From JAHJCL01 sp964504075 (GTDB lineage: Bacteria; Patescibacteriota; Minisyncoccia; Minisyncoccales; DG-74-3), in contig CAZDCT010000001.1 in assembly GCA_964504075.1 (NCBI GenBank), forward strand, positions 1-60,016: 60,016 nt of DNA, read 5' to 3'. Numbering within the stretch: position 1 is the first letter of the stretch; the number at the start of each line of letters is the position of its first letter. The notes below the pieces were generated by a model that saw only the letters and a program-made list of their open reading frames with translations, did no database searches and was not told the origin of the DNA. A program made the translations under genes and the position numbers. Below, piece after piece: positions 27,423 through 35,504 of this stretch.

Positions 27423-29525
27423 ATGAAGATTTTTGAATTTTATTTTAATCCAAAACTAAAACCTGATGTGGTTTTTCAGAGTTTTTGTTATGAACCAGAA
27501 AACATTTATGAAAAAAGGGTAGGAAGTTTGTATATGGTTGGACTTTTAAAAAACACCTTACCTCAAGACCTTAGTTTTTTAGACAAATTATCAAATAGAA
27601 TCAAGGATAGATATTATACTCCAGGACTTCGTTCTCCCGAAAAGTCTCTCAAAGAAAGTCTAAAAAGTGCTAATAATTTTTTGGAAGATTTAATTCAAAG
27701 AGGAAATACTGGTTGGTTAGGAAATCTAAGTTTTATTACTCTCTCAATTAAACAATCAGAGTTTAATTTTTCAAAAGTGGGTAATTTAAAAATATTTTTA
27801 ATCAGAAATGGAAAAATAGTTGATATTGATAAGAAAGTAAAAGGAGGGTTTGAAGATATTGAACCATATCCTCTCAAAGTGTTTTTAAACATTGTTTCTG
27901 GCAAACTGATTGAAGACGATATATTTTTAATTTTGAGCGAAGAAATTGCTGAGTTTTTTGAAAAACAAGCTATTTTAAATGAAATTGCTAAAGAACCATT
28001 TTTAGAAGAAAAAAGATTGATAGAACTTTTAAACGGCAAAATAAAAAAAGCTCAAGAACTTTCTGGTATTTGTTTATTAATTCTTTCCAGGGAAAAAACA
28101 CAAAAAAGCAGAAAAACAACTATTGTAAAAAAAGAAAAAATCAGAGATTTTTCTTTTAAAAAAGCCCTTGCTCCCCTATTGAATCTTTTTTTGAATGCTT
28201 TTAAGAAAATCCGTGTTCCCAAGATTCCTAAGATTAATTTGCCTAAAATAGAATTACCCAAAAGAGTAAAGAAACCAATCGAAAAGTCAGAAAAACAGAA
28301 ATTAAGATTAAAAAAAATAGGTAAACTTACTATTCCCAAAATATCTTTTCCAAAACCAAGAATTTCTTTTAATATAAGGAGTTATCTCGTTCCAATTAAA
28401 GAATTTAAAAAAAGGATTAAAATTTTTGTTAAGCACAAAAATACAATTTTGGTTTTGAGCTTGGTCTCAGTTTTGTTTTTAGGTTCTTTAATCTTTCAAA
28501 AACAAGCAGAAAAACAATTAAAACAATATCAAGCCCAAATATCTAAGATTGAACAAAAAATTGATTTAGCCGAAAGTTTGTTAATCTTAGAATCCCCTCA
28601 ATCTTTCAAAGACGCTCAAACCCTTTTAAGACAAAGTTGGGAAGAAATTAGTCCTATTGTTAAAATTGCCCCCACTTTATCTAAAAGCTTTGATAAACAA
28701 GTTGTCTTTCTAAAAGAAAAAATATTAAAAGAGCTTTACCAATTCAATAAATTAGAAGAAATTAAGCAACCCGAAGTTTTATTTGAGTTTAAAATAGGAG
28801 AATTTGTACCTCAGAAAATGATATCTTATCAGGAAAATATTTATTTCTTTAGTCCTTATGCTAAAAACATTTTTAAGGTGAGTAAGAATAATAATGAAGG
28901 GCAAATTATAGAATCTAATCAGGAATTTAATTCAGCAAGTCTTTTTGGAGATTCAATTTTGTTTTTTTCAAAACCAAACAAAATAATTAATTTTAAAAAC
29001 GACCAGTTTAACCAAGTCTTTTTTCTTGAAACCCCATATCCAAATTTTGATTTTAATGACTTTGCCATTTTTAAATCAAACCTTTACTTTTTAGATAAAA
29101 AAGCAGGTCAAATAGTAAAATATCCTTATCTTGAAGACTTAAGATGGGACTCTGCACAGCTGTGGTTAAACGATCAAACTCCAAAACCGACTCAATCTAA
29201 TTCTTTATCTATTGATGGTTCAATTTGGACTCTGAATAAAGATTCTATTAGCAGATACTCAACCGGGATATTTCGAGAAACCTTAGGCTCAAATCTTTTT
29301 CCTTATGCTGAAAATCTATCTAAGATTTTTACTAATGCTACTCTCCCCTATCTCTATATTTTAGAACCAGCTCAGAATAGAATAATCATTATTAATAAAT
29401 CGGGTGAAGTTATCAAACAATTCCAGAGTGAAAAATTTGATAATCTTTTAGACTTCTCTGTGTCAACTAACGGAAAAACCATCTACCTTTTAAATGGCTT
29501 AAAAGTTTATCAAATTATATTCTAA
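27423..29525 (+). CDS. Membrane protein: PP2C-like pseudophosphatase, TM helix, extracytoplasmic propeller-like domain
   Basis: The product has 700 residues. Residues ~1-222 resemble a PP2C (PPM) phosphatase: a helix ending in SANNFLEDL, then LSFITLSIKQSEFNFSKVGNLKIFLIRNG, where active enzymes read VGDSRxYLxRxG, and DDIFLILSEEI, where they read GDxLLLxSDGL. The metal-binding Asp residues are replaced, so catalysis is unlikely. A basic, proline-rich linker (about 225-335, PKIPKINLPKIELPK) leads to one TM helix (340-358), a coiled coil (about 360-395) and a beta-rich outer part (about 455-700) with repeats such as NIYFFSPYAKNIFKV and LYFLDKKAGQIVKYP. I infer a transmembrane sensor or scaffold. 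Domain calls are by eye. Confidence 0.7.
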   Translation: MKIFEFYFNPKLKPDVVFQSFCYEPENIYEKRVGSLYMVGLLKNTLPQDLSFLDKLSNRIKDRYYTPGLRSPEKSLKESLKSANNFLEDLIQRGNTGWLGNLSFITLSIKQSEFNFSKVGNLKIFLIRNGKIVDIDKKVKGGFEDIEPYPLKVFLNIVSGKLIEDDIFLILSEEIAEFFEKQAILNEIAKEPFLEEKRLIELLNGKIKKAQELSGICLLILSREKTQKSRKTTIVKKEKIRDFSFKKALAPLLNLFLNAFKKIRVPKIPKINLPKIELPKRVKKPIEKSEKQKLRLKKIGKLTIPKISFPKPRISFNIRSYLVPIKEFKKRIKIFVKHKNTILVLSLVSVLFLGSLIFQKQAEKQLKQYQAQISKIEQKIDLAESLLILESPQSFKDAQTLLRQSWEEISPIVKIAPTLSKSFDKQVVFLKEKILKELYQFNKLEEIKQPEVLFEFKIGEFVPQKMISYQENIYFFSPYAKNIFKVSKNNNEGQIIESNQEFNSASLFGDSILFFSKPNKIINFKNDQFNQVFFLETPYPNFDFNDFAIFKSNLYFLDKKAGQIVKYPYLEDLRWDSAQLWLNDQTPKPTQSNSLSIDGSIWTLNKDSISRYSTGIFRETLGSNLFPYAENLSKIFTNATLPYLYILEPAQNRIIIINKSGEVIKQFQSEKFDNLLDFSVSTNGKTIYLLNGLKVYQIIF

Positions 29526-29528
29526 ATC

Positions 29529-29556
29529 TTGACAAATTGAAGCTATATGTTATAAT
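29529..29556 (+). promoter_or_regulatory. Promoter of the DHH/MYG1-like gene
   Basis: TTGACA (29529-29534), 16-base spacer, TATAAT (29551-29556). A 7-bp hairpin (GAACTAC/GTAGTTC) follows at 29558-29577. A second TATAAT occurs at 29595-29600. The predicted leader is about 100 nt. Confidence 0.75.
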
Positions 29557-29610
29557 TGAACTACAATAAAGTAGTTCTTAACATTTTAATAAAATATAAT
29601 AGAGGAAAAA

Positions 29611-29663
29611 ATCGGGCCACCTAAATTGTTTATACTTTTTTGATAAACAGTTTAGGTGTCCTG
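29611..29663 (+). promoter_or_regulatory. Long leader hairpin sequestering the ribosome-binding site
   Basis: A 16-bp stem pairs 29618-29633 with 29643-29658 (one G-T wobble, 9-base loop). It is extended, after a mismatch, by ATCGGG against CCTGAT. The 3' arm contains AGGTG, the only Shine-Dalgarno candidate for the TTG start at 29665, 6 bases upstream. In the folded state both the Shine-Dalgarno and the base next to the start would be paired. This is typical of translation-controlling leaders such as thermosensors or ligand switches. There is no T-run, so it is not an intrinsic terminator. Confidence 0.65.
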
Positions 29664-29664
29664 A

Positions 29665-31026
29665 TTGGGCAAAAAAAAACAATTAGTGGCAACACACACA
29701 TCTCCCGACCCCGACGTAATAATGTCTATTTGGCTATTGATAGAATATGGCGGCTTAAAGCTTGAAAACATGGGTCTATGGTTTCTAAAAGGACAAAATG
29801 TGGAAATGATGACATCCTTTATCAACTCGTATATGATTGATAGGGGTCTTGGCAAGTTTGATCACCACAGAAGGTCTGTGTTTGGTAAAACGAGCGCTGA
29901 CCTGATCGCACAAGAACTAGAAATAGTAGATCCTTATGTAGAAAAGCTTTTAGGCCTAGTGAGACGCAACGACTTACAAGGTATTTCTCAGTCATTCGAT
30001 CTTGCAGACACTTTAAAGTGTCTGCAAAGGAACAGACAGGTGACTGATGAGGAAAAGATAAAGACTGGAGTACAAATAATATCTGCCGTAATCCACTTCC
30101 GAAGAGAAAGGTTGGAGAGAGACAATGACCATATTAGCTCTCTTGTAAAAGAATTTCTCTCCGGAAAAAAGGTGCCTGAGAAGTTTGTCAACTATCTCGA
30201 TAAGCTCAACAATCCAAGATTTAATCGCTATTTAGATATAGTTGAAATAATCTTGGGTAAAGAGAACCTGGTTGGAAAAGAACAAGCAAAAGAATTCACT
30301 AAACTTCTCTTGAAGATTATACATGACGACAGCCTATTGTACCTTAAAGCACAAGAAAATCTCTTTGAAGGATCTATTGTCAAACACATAAAAGAACATT
30401 ATGTTGTTGCAAAAATAACAGATAATCCTAAGTTCAACACCGCAGCCAGAAAACAAGGAGCGTCAATCATCATCCAGCGCCAGGAAAACGGAACTACTCA
30501 GATATACTTTAATAATAAGCTTATCCGGGACGACAAAATAGTTGAGTCTTTAGTTTCAATAATTCGTCTCGAAGAACAGCTTGTTCGGGAAAGGCCAATA
30601 CCTAACATAGATCTCAGAAAAATAGGGGTTATCAATGATATGCCAGAATGGTTCTATTTCAGAGCAGAAAACGGCTCAGGAAGATTCATACTTAATGGAT
30701 CTTTCACTACACCAGATATACCTCCATCCGCAATAGCTCTAGAAACGCTTGTTTTCTTGGCAGAATCAGCAATCAAGTTCTATCCCAACTTTAACTGGGC
30801 TAAGTGGAAAGAAGAAGCAATAAATCGCCACAAAAAAATGCCAAATAAAATTTCCTCTTTTTTTATTTCAAAAAATTACATTAAACAATCAAAAAGGAGA
30901 CTCACAAAAGTCTCCTTTTCAGTTTTAACAAAACTTTATTTCAATTCTACTGTGGCGCCAGCAGCTTCAAACTTCTTTTTCATCTCTTCTGCTTCCTCTT
31001 TCTTTACGTTTTCTTTCACAACCTGA
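29665..31026 (+). CDS. DHH/MYG1-like putative metal-dependent hydrolase, stop codon apparently lost
   Basis: Residues ~1-390 look like a real protein. THTSPDPDVIMSIWLL resembles the first metal-binding motif of DHH/MYG1 phosphoesterases, and LGKFDHHRR supplies the DHH signature about 70 residues on. The remainder is unassigned. The TTG start follows AGGTG at good spacing, inside a long hairpin. Codon use looks GC-richer than its neighbours, hinting at transfer. The frame then runs without a stop through a strong terminator and about 90 bases into the opposite-strand rplL. That tail (from about 30850) is probably not native. One extra A in the A7 run at 30832-30838 would place TAA at 30846-30848, just before the terminator. 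Confidence 0.6.
   Translation: MGKKKQLVATHTSPDPDVIMSIWLLIEYGGLKLENMGLWFLKGQNVEMMTSFINSYMIDRGLGKFDHHRRSVFGKTSADLIAQELEIVDPYVEKLLGLVRRNDLQGISQSFDLADTLKCLQRNRQVTDEEKIKTGVQIISAVIHFRRERLERDNDHISSLVKEFLSGKKVPEKFVNYLDKLNNPRFNRYLDIVEIILGKENLVGKEQAKEFTKLLLKIIHDDSLLYLKAQENLFEGSIVKHIKEHYVVAKITDNPKFNTAARKQGASIIIQRQENGTTQIYFNNKLIRDDKIVESLVSIIRLEEQLVRERPIPNIDLRKIGVINDMPEWFYFRAENGSGRFILNGSFTTPDIPPSAIALETLVFLAESAIKFYPNFNWAKWKEEAINRHKKMPNKISSFFISKNYIKQSKRRLTKVSFSVLTKLYFNSTVAPAASNFFFISSASSFFTFSFTT
30892..30919. terminator. Bidirectional terminator between the DHH-like gene and rplL
   Basis: An 11-bp perfect stem (AAAAGGAGACT / AGTCTCCTTTT) with a 6-base loop. T-runs on both strands let it end rplL on the minus strand and the DHH-like gene on the plus strand. 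Confidence 0.88.
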
Positions 31027-31538
31027 GCACCAGAAGCAACAGCATCAACTAAATCTTTTGAATCTTTTAATCCTTTTTGAGTAATATCTCTTACTGCTTT
31101 AATAACCTCTATCTTTTTCTCTCCAATCGCAGTTAATTCAATGTTGAATTTACTTTTTGTTTCAGCTGGTGCGCCAGCAGAAACTCCGCCTGCGGGAGCA
31201 ACTGCCACAGGAGCTGCGGCTGAAACTCCGAATTTCTTTTCTAAAATCTTAACCAGTTCAGCTAAGTCTAAAACGCTCATCTTTTCTATTTCTTCAACCA
31301 GCTTTTTAAATTTTGCAGGAACCTTAATGGGTTTTGGTTCAGGTTTTGGTTCAGGCTTAGGTTCAAGTTTAGATTCTGGTTTAGGTTTCTCTTTTGCCTC
31401 AGGCTTGGGTTCGGGCTTAACTTCTTTAACTTTCTCAGGAGTTTCCTGGGTCCCTTCTTTAGTTTCTTCTTGAGAAGACTGAACTTCTTTTTTTTCTTCC
31501 TCTTGCTTAATTTCTTCTTTTTTAATTTCTTCTGCCAT
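30936..31538 (-). CDS. rplL: 50S ribosomal protein bL12 with acidic/proline N-terminal extension
   Basis: The product has 200 residues, against about 120-130 for ordinary bL12. The canonical protein starts near residue 80: KKLVEEIEKMSVLDLAELVKILEKKFGV, then the alanine hinge and the C-terminal factor-binding domain with GEKKIEVIKAVRDIT and KGLKDSKDLVD. The first ~75 residues are a low-complexity extension of Glu/Lys (EEIKKEEIKQEEEKKE) and PEPK repeats. The ATG at 31538 gives the extended form. No good internal start with a Shine-Dalgarno exists, though the Met before SVLDL is in frame. It binds the uL10 stalk and recruits translation GTPases. It follows rplJ by 34 bases. Confidence 0.93.
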   Translation of the reverse strand: MAEEIKKEEIKQEEEKKEVQSSQEETKEGTQETPEKVKEVKPEPKPEAKEKPKPESKLEPKPEPKPEPKPIKVPAKFKKLVEEIEKMSVLDLAELVKILEKKFGVSAAAPVAVAPAGGVSAGAPAETKSKFNIELTAIGEKKIEVIKAVRDITQKGLKDSKDLVDAVASGAQVVKENVKKEEAEEMKKKFEAAGATVELK

Positions 31539-31572
31539 ATTTTTAGAAATTAGATTAATTAGTAATTGGGAT

Positions 31573-32094
31573 TTATATTTTGGCTTTAGCCAAAACGTAT
31601 ATTAGACCTTTAATATTTGCTTGTAAAACATGATTAAAGTTGGAAATTGGTGCTGAAATGCTACCAACCAATCTTGCTAAAAGCTCTTGCTTGCTTGGCA
31701 ATTGTCCTAAAGTAATAACTGCTTCAGCATTCAGAAACTCTTGTTTTTGACTATCAATAAATCCTCCTAAAATCTTTAAATTATCGTTTTGTTTAGAAAA
31801 ATTATATATTGTTTTTATTGGAGCTAACTCATCTTCAAAACCAAAGACTAAGGCTATTTCTCCATTCATTTCTTCAGGATTGGCTTCAATTTTATTTTCT
31901 TGAAGAGCTTTTTTTATTAAAGTTTTTTTACTAACAAGAAATTGAGAATTTTTTTCTTTTAATTCATTTCTTAATCTAAATAAATCTTTAACTTTTAAGC
32001 CAGTGAAATCAACAAAAATCATTGCTTTTTGCTCAGCAATTTTTTCTTTTAATTCTTGTAAGATTTTATTCTTTTGTTCTTTTGTTTTAGCCAT
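31573..32094 (-). CDS. rplJ: 50S ribosomal protein uL10
   Basis: The product has 173 residues, normal length. KTKEQKNKILQELKEKIAEQKAMIFVDFTGLKVKDLFRLRNELKEK is the rRNA-binding N-terminus. QFLVSKKTLIKKAL and the C-terminal helix LLARLVGSISAPISNFNHVLQANIKGLIYVLA, which carries the bL12 dimers, are intact. It forms the base of the ribosomal stalk. It has its own promoter and a ~90-nt leader with an attenuator-like hairpin pair, consistent with feedback by the L10-L12 complex. Unlike most bacteria, rplA and rplK are not upstream; rplK is about 26 kb away. Confidence 0.95.
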   Translation of the reverse strand: MAKTKEQKNKILQELKEKIAEQKAMIFVDFTGLKVKDLFRLRNELKEKNSQFLVSKKTLIKKALQENKIEANPEEMNGEIALVFGFEDELAPIKTIYNFSKQNDNLKILGGFIDSQKQEFLNAEAVITLGQLPSKQELLARLVGSISAPISNFNHVLQANIKGLIYVLAKAKI

Positions 32095-32101
32095 TTAAAT
32101 C

Positions 32102-32151
32102 AAAAACCTGTCATGTAGACAGGCAAAAAATAGATTTCTAAGTTCTTGCCT
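32102..32151 (-). promoter_or_regulatory. rplJ leader attenuator (L10-leader-like)
   Basis: On the minus strand CCTGTC/GACAGG (5-base loop) followed by TTTTTG forms a terminator 8 bases before the rplJ ATG. Upstream, AGGCAA (32146-32151) can pair with TTGCCT (32121-32126), which overlaps the 5' arm of the terminator. The two structures exclude each other, as expected of an attenuator. Resemblance to the known L10 leader is positional; I could not match its consensus. Confidence 0.55.
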
Positions 32152-32191
32152 AGAGAGGTCTTATTGTATGCCCCTTTTCTACAGCAACTTT

Positions 32192-32220
32192 AATTTATAT
32201 TATTATTAATCTTTTGTCAA
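32192..32220 (-). promoter_or_regulatory. Promoter for rplJ-rplL
   Basis: Minus strand TTGACA (32215-32220), 17-base spacer, TAAATT (32192-32197), directly after the mltG stop. Confidence 0.7.
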
Positions 32221-32222
32221 AT

Positions 32223-33155
32223 TTATTTTAGATATTTTGCCTTGGCAATATTATGTTCTTCCAAGGTTTTACTAAAAATAGTTTCACCTTCTGAAGTAGA
32301 GAGATAATACCAGTGTGAATTAATATCTGGATATATTGCAGCTTTAATGCTCTCTATTCCAGGATTACAAATTGGACCTAATGGCAAGCCCGCATATCTA
32401 TATGTATTATATGGAGAATCTATTTGAGTGTCTTCTTTGGAAATACCAGTGGTCTGTTTTTTAGTAATATAAGTAATCGTTGCATCAACCTGTAAGGGCA
32501 TTCCAACTTGCAATCTGTTCAATAAAACCCCAGCTACCATTTTCTTGTCTTGCAGAGTTTGAACTTCTTTTTCTAACAAAGAAGCTATGGTCACAATTTC
32601 AGAAACTGTTTTTCCCTGTTTTTGAATATCTTCTCTTAATTCGGGAGTGACTTTTTCGTTAAAGTTATCAGTCATTTTTTTAATAATTTCTTGTAAACTT
32701 GCTCCCTTGCTGATTTCATAAGTGTCAGGAAAAAGATATCCTTCTAACTCTGTCATTTCATATAATTCTTCTGCTTGAAACATTCCTTTATTTTCAAAAT
32801 ACCAGGCAATATCTCTTAAATTCCAACCTTCAGGAATAGTGATTATTTCTTTAGCAATGTTTCCTGAAATAAATTTCTGAGAAATCTTAGAAATATTCAT
32901 AGAAGAACTCAAGGCATATTCTCCCGCCTGAAGCTTACTTTGTTTTCCTGAAGCAAGAATATACAAATCAAAAAGATATTTATTTTTAATAAACCCTCTT
33001 TCTTCTAAGTTTTGACCAATTTGAAAAACACTCTCACCTTTTTTGACTAAAAAAAACTGTTCTTGGCCTTGTGGGTTTTTAGGAAAATAAAATCCTTGAA
33101 CTAATATCAAGATAAGCAAGCAAAAGAATAAAATTGTAATTAAAAGTTTTTTCAT
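32223..33155 (-). CDS. mltG: Endolytic murein transglycosylase MltG
   Basis: The product has 310 residues. An N-terminal signal anchor (about 3-23) is followed by a LysM-like region (FFLVKKGESVFQIGQNLEERGFI) and the YceG/MltG catalytic domain. The family motif ASLLEKEVQ holds the catalytic Glu, and SPYNTYRYAGLPLGPICNPG is the second hallmark. It cuts nascent glycan strands at the outer face of the membrane and sets their length. Its start abuts the pcm stop exactly, so they share a transcript. Confidence 0.95.
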   Translation of the reverse strand: MKKLLITILFFCLLILILVQGFYFPKNPQGQEQFFLVKKGESVFQIGQNLEERGFIKNKYLFDLYILASGKQSKLQAGEYALSSSMNISKISQKFISGNIAKEIITIPEGWNLRDIAWYFENKGMFQAEELYEMTELEGYLFPDTYEISKGASLQEIIKKMTDNFNEKVTPELREDIQKQGKTVSEIVTIASLLEKEVQTLQDKKMVAGVLLNRLQVGMPLQVDATITYITKKQTTGISKEDTQIDSPYNTYRYAGLPLGPICNPGIESIKAAIYPDINSHWYYLSTSEGETIFSKTLEEHNIAKAKYLK

Positions 33156-33773
33156 CTAATCTTTTGTTATTAAAGGCACAAAAGCAAAACCTGGATGTTC
33201 AATTTCTTGAAAACTGTTTTTTGATTTTTTAATAAATGTCCAAATCGAGGTTCCAATTGGAGCAACTATTTTACCTTTGATTTTCAATTGTTCTTTCCAG
33301 GCCAATGGTAATTCTCTACCTGAAGCTGAAGCTAAAATCCTATCAAACTTAGCTTCTTTTGCGTATCCCTTAGATCCATCAGCGCAAATAAATTCAACAA
33401 TCCCTTTTTTTATAAAATTATACTTGCTTGTATTTTTTTCTCCAAACTCTTTTAACTCAGGGACAATTTCAATTGCGATAACCTTACCTTTAGAGCCAAC
33501 GATTTCAGCCAATAAAGCGCTTGTCCAACCAGAACCTGATCCAATGTCTAAAATTTTATGTCCGGGTTGAGGATCAAGCTCTTCTAACATAAAGGCTACC
33601 ACCAAAGGTTGAGATATTGTCTGGCCAAGGCCAATTGGTAAAGCTTGATCTAAATCAGCCAGTCTTTTCATGTCTTCTGGCAAAAAATCCTGCCTTTTGA
33701 TTTTTTGAAAGGCTTTAATGATATTAGGACTTTTCAACCATTCCTGTTTAATTAATTTTTGAATGAAATCCAT
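33156..33773 (-). CDS. pcm: Protein-L-isoaspartate O-methyltransferase
   Basis: The product has 205 residues. The N-terminal RQDFLPEDMKRLADLDQALPIGLGQTISQPLVVAFM region is the family's substrate loop. LDIGSGSGWTSALLAEIVG is SAM motif I, followed by VIAIEIVPEL. RILASASG and KGKIVAPIG are later motifs. It initiates repair of damaged aspartyl residues. The -10 candidate TAAAAT, preceded by TGT (extended -10), lies 9 bases before ATG, suggesting a near-leaderless mRNA. mltG follows with no gap. Confidence 0.92.
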   Translation of the reverse strand: MDFIQKLIKQEWLKSPNIIKAFQKIKRQDFLPEDMKRLADLDQALPIGLGQTISQPLVVAFMLEELDPQPGHKILDIGSGSGWTSALLAEIVGSKGKVIAIEIVPELKEFGEKNTSKYNFIKKGIVEFICADGSKGYAKEAKFDRILASASGRELPLAWKEQLKIKGKIVAPIGTSIWTFIKKSKNSFQEIEHPGFAFVPLITKD

Positions 33774-33906
33774 TTTAATATGATTTTAACACATTTAAGA
33801 ACTGTGGAAAACTTAGTTGCATTAACTTGAAGAATTGCTTTAAAATAAAGTAATATTCCAAAGGTCGAAGATTGTTATTTTAAGATTTTTATTTTAAACA
33901 CAAAAT

Positions 33907-34230
33907 ATGACAGAATTAATTGCTTTATTTGGAACTTCTCAAATTCAATATATTGTAATTTTAATAATGGTTGATGTTGTTTTGGGAATTATTGCTGCTC
34001 TTATGAAAGGAGGTTTTCGTTTGGGAAAACTGGCTAAATTTATGGTAAAACCTGTTTTAGGATATGTTTTTGGTTTTGGGGTTTTACAAATGGTGGTTCA
34101 AGCATTACCTTCCTTAGCAATGGTAACTCAGATGACTTATGTTTTAGTGGTTTTAGCTCTATTTGGCTCAATTTTGAATAATTTAGCAAAAATGGGATTA
34201 CCAGTACCAGACTATTTAAGAAAAGATTAA
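33907..34230 (+). CDS. Holin-like small membrane protein
   Basis: The product has 107 residues with three hydrophobic helices. The middle segment VDVVLGIIAALMKGGFRLGKLAKFMVKPVLGYVFGFG has the D-x-x-x-G-x-x-x-A ... K-G ... S/K-x-x-G-x-x-x-K pattern seen in several phage holin families. No endolysin or phage gene lies nearby, so this is probably a chromosomal holin-like protein for export or wall turnover rather than a prophage remnant. It is transcribed alone: a divergent pcm operon is on its left and a strong bidirectional terminator is on its right. A plausible promoter (TTGCAT-18-TAAAAT) lies in the 133-base intergenic region. Confidence 0.65.
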   Translation: MTELIALFGTSQIQYIVILIMVDVVLGIIAALMKGGFRLGKLAKFMVKPVLGYVFGFGVLQMVVQALPSLAMVTQMTYVLVVLALFGSILNNLAKMGLPVPDYLRKD

Positions 34231-34255
34231 AGGGGAGTTCAAAATAAACATAATA

Positions 34256-34286
34256 ATAAAGACACGGCTTTGAGCCGTGTCTTTAT
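34256..34286. terminator. Bidirectional terminator between the holin-like gene and the ABC operon
   Basis: A 12-bp core stem AAAGACACGGCT / AGCCGTGTCTTT with a 3-base loop, extended by AT pairs. It serves both convergent genes. Confidence 0.92.
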
Positions 34287-35504
34287 TTAATGGCGCAAAG
34301 CATCAACTGGTTTAAGTTTAGCTGCTTGCCTGGCTGGGAAAAACCCAGCTAAACAACCTATCAAAAAAGAAAAAAGTAAAGCAAAAATAATCATCCAAGG
34401 AGCAATAGTGGTGGTGAAATAAAAAGATGGATTGATAGTAGCGTAATAATCTATTCCTTTAGCTAAAAAACTACCTAATAATAAACCACCCAATCCTCCC
34501 AGGATGCCTATTATGCTTGCCTCAATCAAGAAAATTGAAAGAATAGCCGAATTAGTTGCTCCTATTGCCTTCATAATACCAATTTCCTTGGTTCTTTCTT
34601 TGACCGAAGTAAACATACTATTCATGATTCCAATACCACCAACAAGAATAGCAATACTGGCAAAAGCAATAATGACAATTTGAATTATGCCCAAAATCGT
34701 ACCACTTATCTCACCCATCTTTTCTGAAGTAATAACAGAAAAATCAGCTTCATCTGTCCCAGACCTTCTTTTCCTTGTTTTTTGAAGAGCTTCTTTAATC
34801 TCTTCTGCCACCACATTTTCATTTGCTCCTTCCTCAAGCTTAGCCATAGCGTAAGCGACTGTCCCTCGCTTTTCTCCAGTTAAATCTTGATAAAACTTCA
34901 TGTCCATATAAACCATACTGTCATCCTGTCGATTGCCCAAAGAATTCAATATGCCAGTCACTTCAAACTTTTTTCCCTTTATTATTATTTCTGAGCCTAT
35001 TTTTACTTTTTTTGAAAAAATCTCATAAGCTACTTGCTGTCCAATTATAATTTGGTTTGTCTTGCTGGGCCACTTACCCTCAGCCAAACTCCAGCCCTGG
35101 AAAATACTCAAAATATCTACAGCTTCTTTCCAGGGATCATAACCAGCTATGACAAGCTGTTTTGATTCGTTTTGATATCTACTAATGATTCCAGTATAAG
35201 AAAAGCCCAAAACACTATCTACTCCTTTTGCTTTTTTAATCGCCTCAATATCTTCTTTTTGCAATTTATCACCGCCAAACATCATGCTTGAGAAAATATT
35301 TTCTCCTGGCATAATCATAATCATTTCCCCGCCCAAAGCCTGTAATTGCTGATTAATTGTTGTTCTCATTCCTTCACTCAAAGAAAGTAAAGAAATTATC
35401 AAAAAAACACCAATAACAATACCTAAAATGGTCAACCAACTCCTCAAAAGTCTGGTTCTAATATTCCTTAAAGCGATATTAAAGTATTCTTTTATTTCTT
35501 CCAC
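34287..35504 (-). CDS. ABC transporter permease, MacB/FtsX type
   Basis: The product has 405 residues. TRLLRSWLTILGIVIGVFLIISLLSLSEGM gives the first TM helix. A large extracytoplasmic MacB-like domain (about 45-260) follows, then three C-terminal helices with GGIGIMNSMFTSVKERTKEIGIMKAIGAT and LGGLGGLLLGSFLA. This is the mechanotransmission type of ABC permease rather than a classical pore. Its start overlaps the ATPase gene by 13 bases. With the adaptor upstream, it forms a three-gene export system. Confidence 0.93.
   Translation of the reverse strand: MEEIKEYFNIALRNIRTRLLRSWLTILGIVIGVFLIISLLSLSEGMRTTINQQLQALGGEMIMIMPGENIFSSMMFGGDKLQKEDIEAIKKAKGVDSVLGFSYTGIISRYQNESKQLVIAGYDPWKEAVDILSIFQGWSLAEGKWPSKTNQIIIGQQVAYEIFSKKVKIGSEIIIKGKKFEVTGILNSLGNRQDDSMVYMDMKFYQDLTGEKRGTVAYAMAKLEEGANENVVAEEIKEALQKTRKRRSGTDEADFSVITSEKMGEISGTILGIIQIVIIAFASIAILVGGIGIMNSMFTSVKERTKEIGIMKAIGATNSAILSIFLIEASIIGILGGLGGLLLGSFLAKGIDYYATINPSFYFTTTIAPWMIIFALLFSFLIGCLAGFFPARQAAKLKPVDALRH

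Noticed and set aside
31141..31473. Plus-strand frame with a Gly/Ser repeat sequence
   Set aside because: It is the antisense shadow of the PEPK repeat region of rplL, with no promoter or start signal of its own.
33907..34230. Prophage remnant
   Set aside because: A single holin-like gene with no endolysin, portal, integrase or attachment repeat nearby is not enough.
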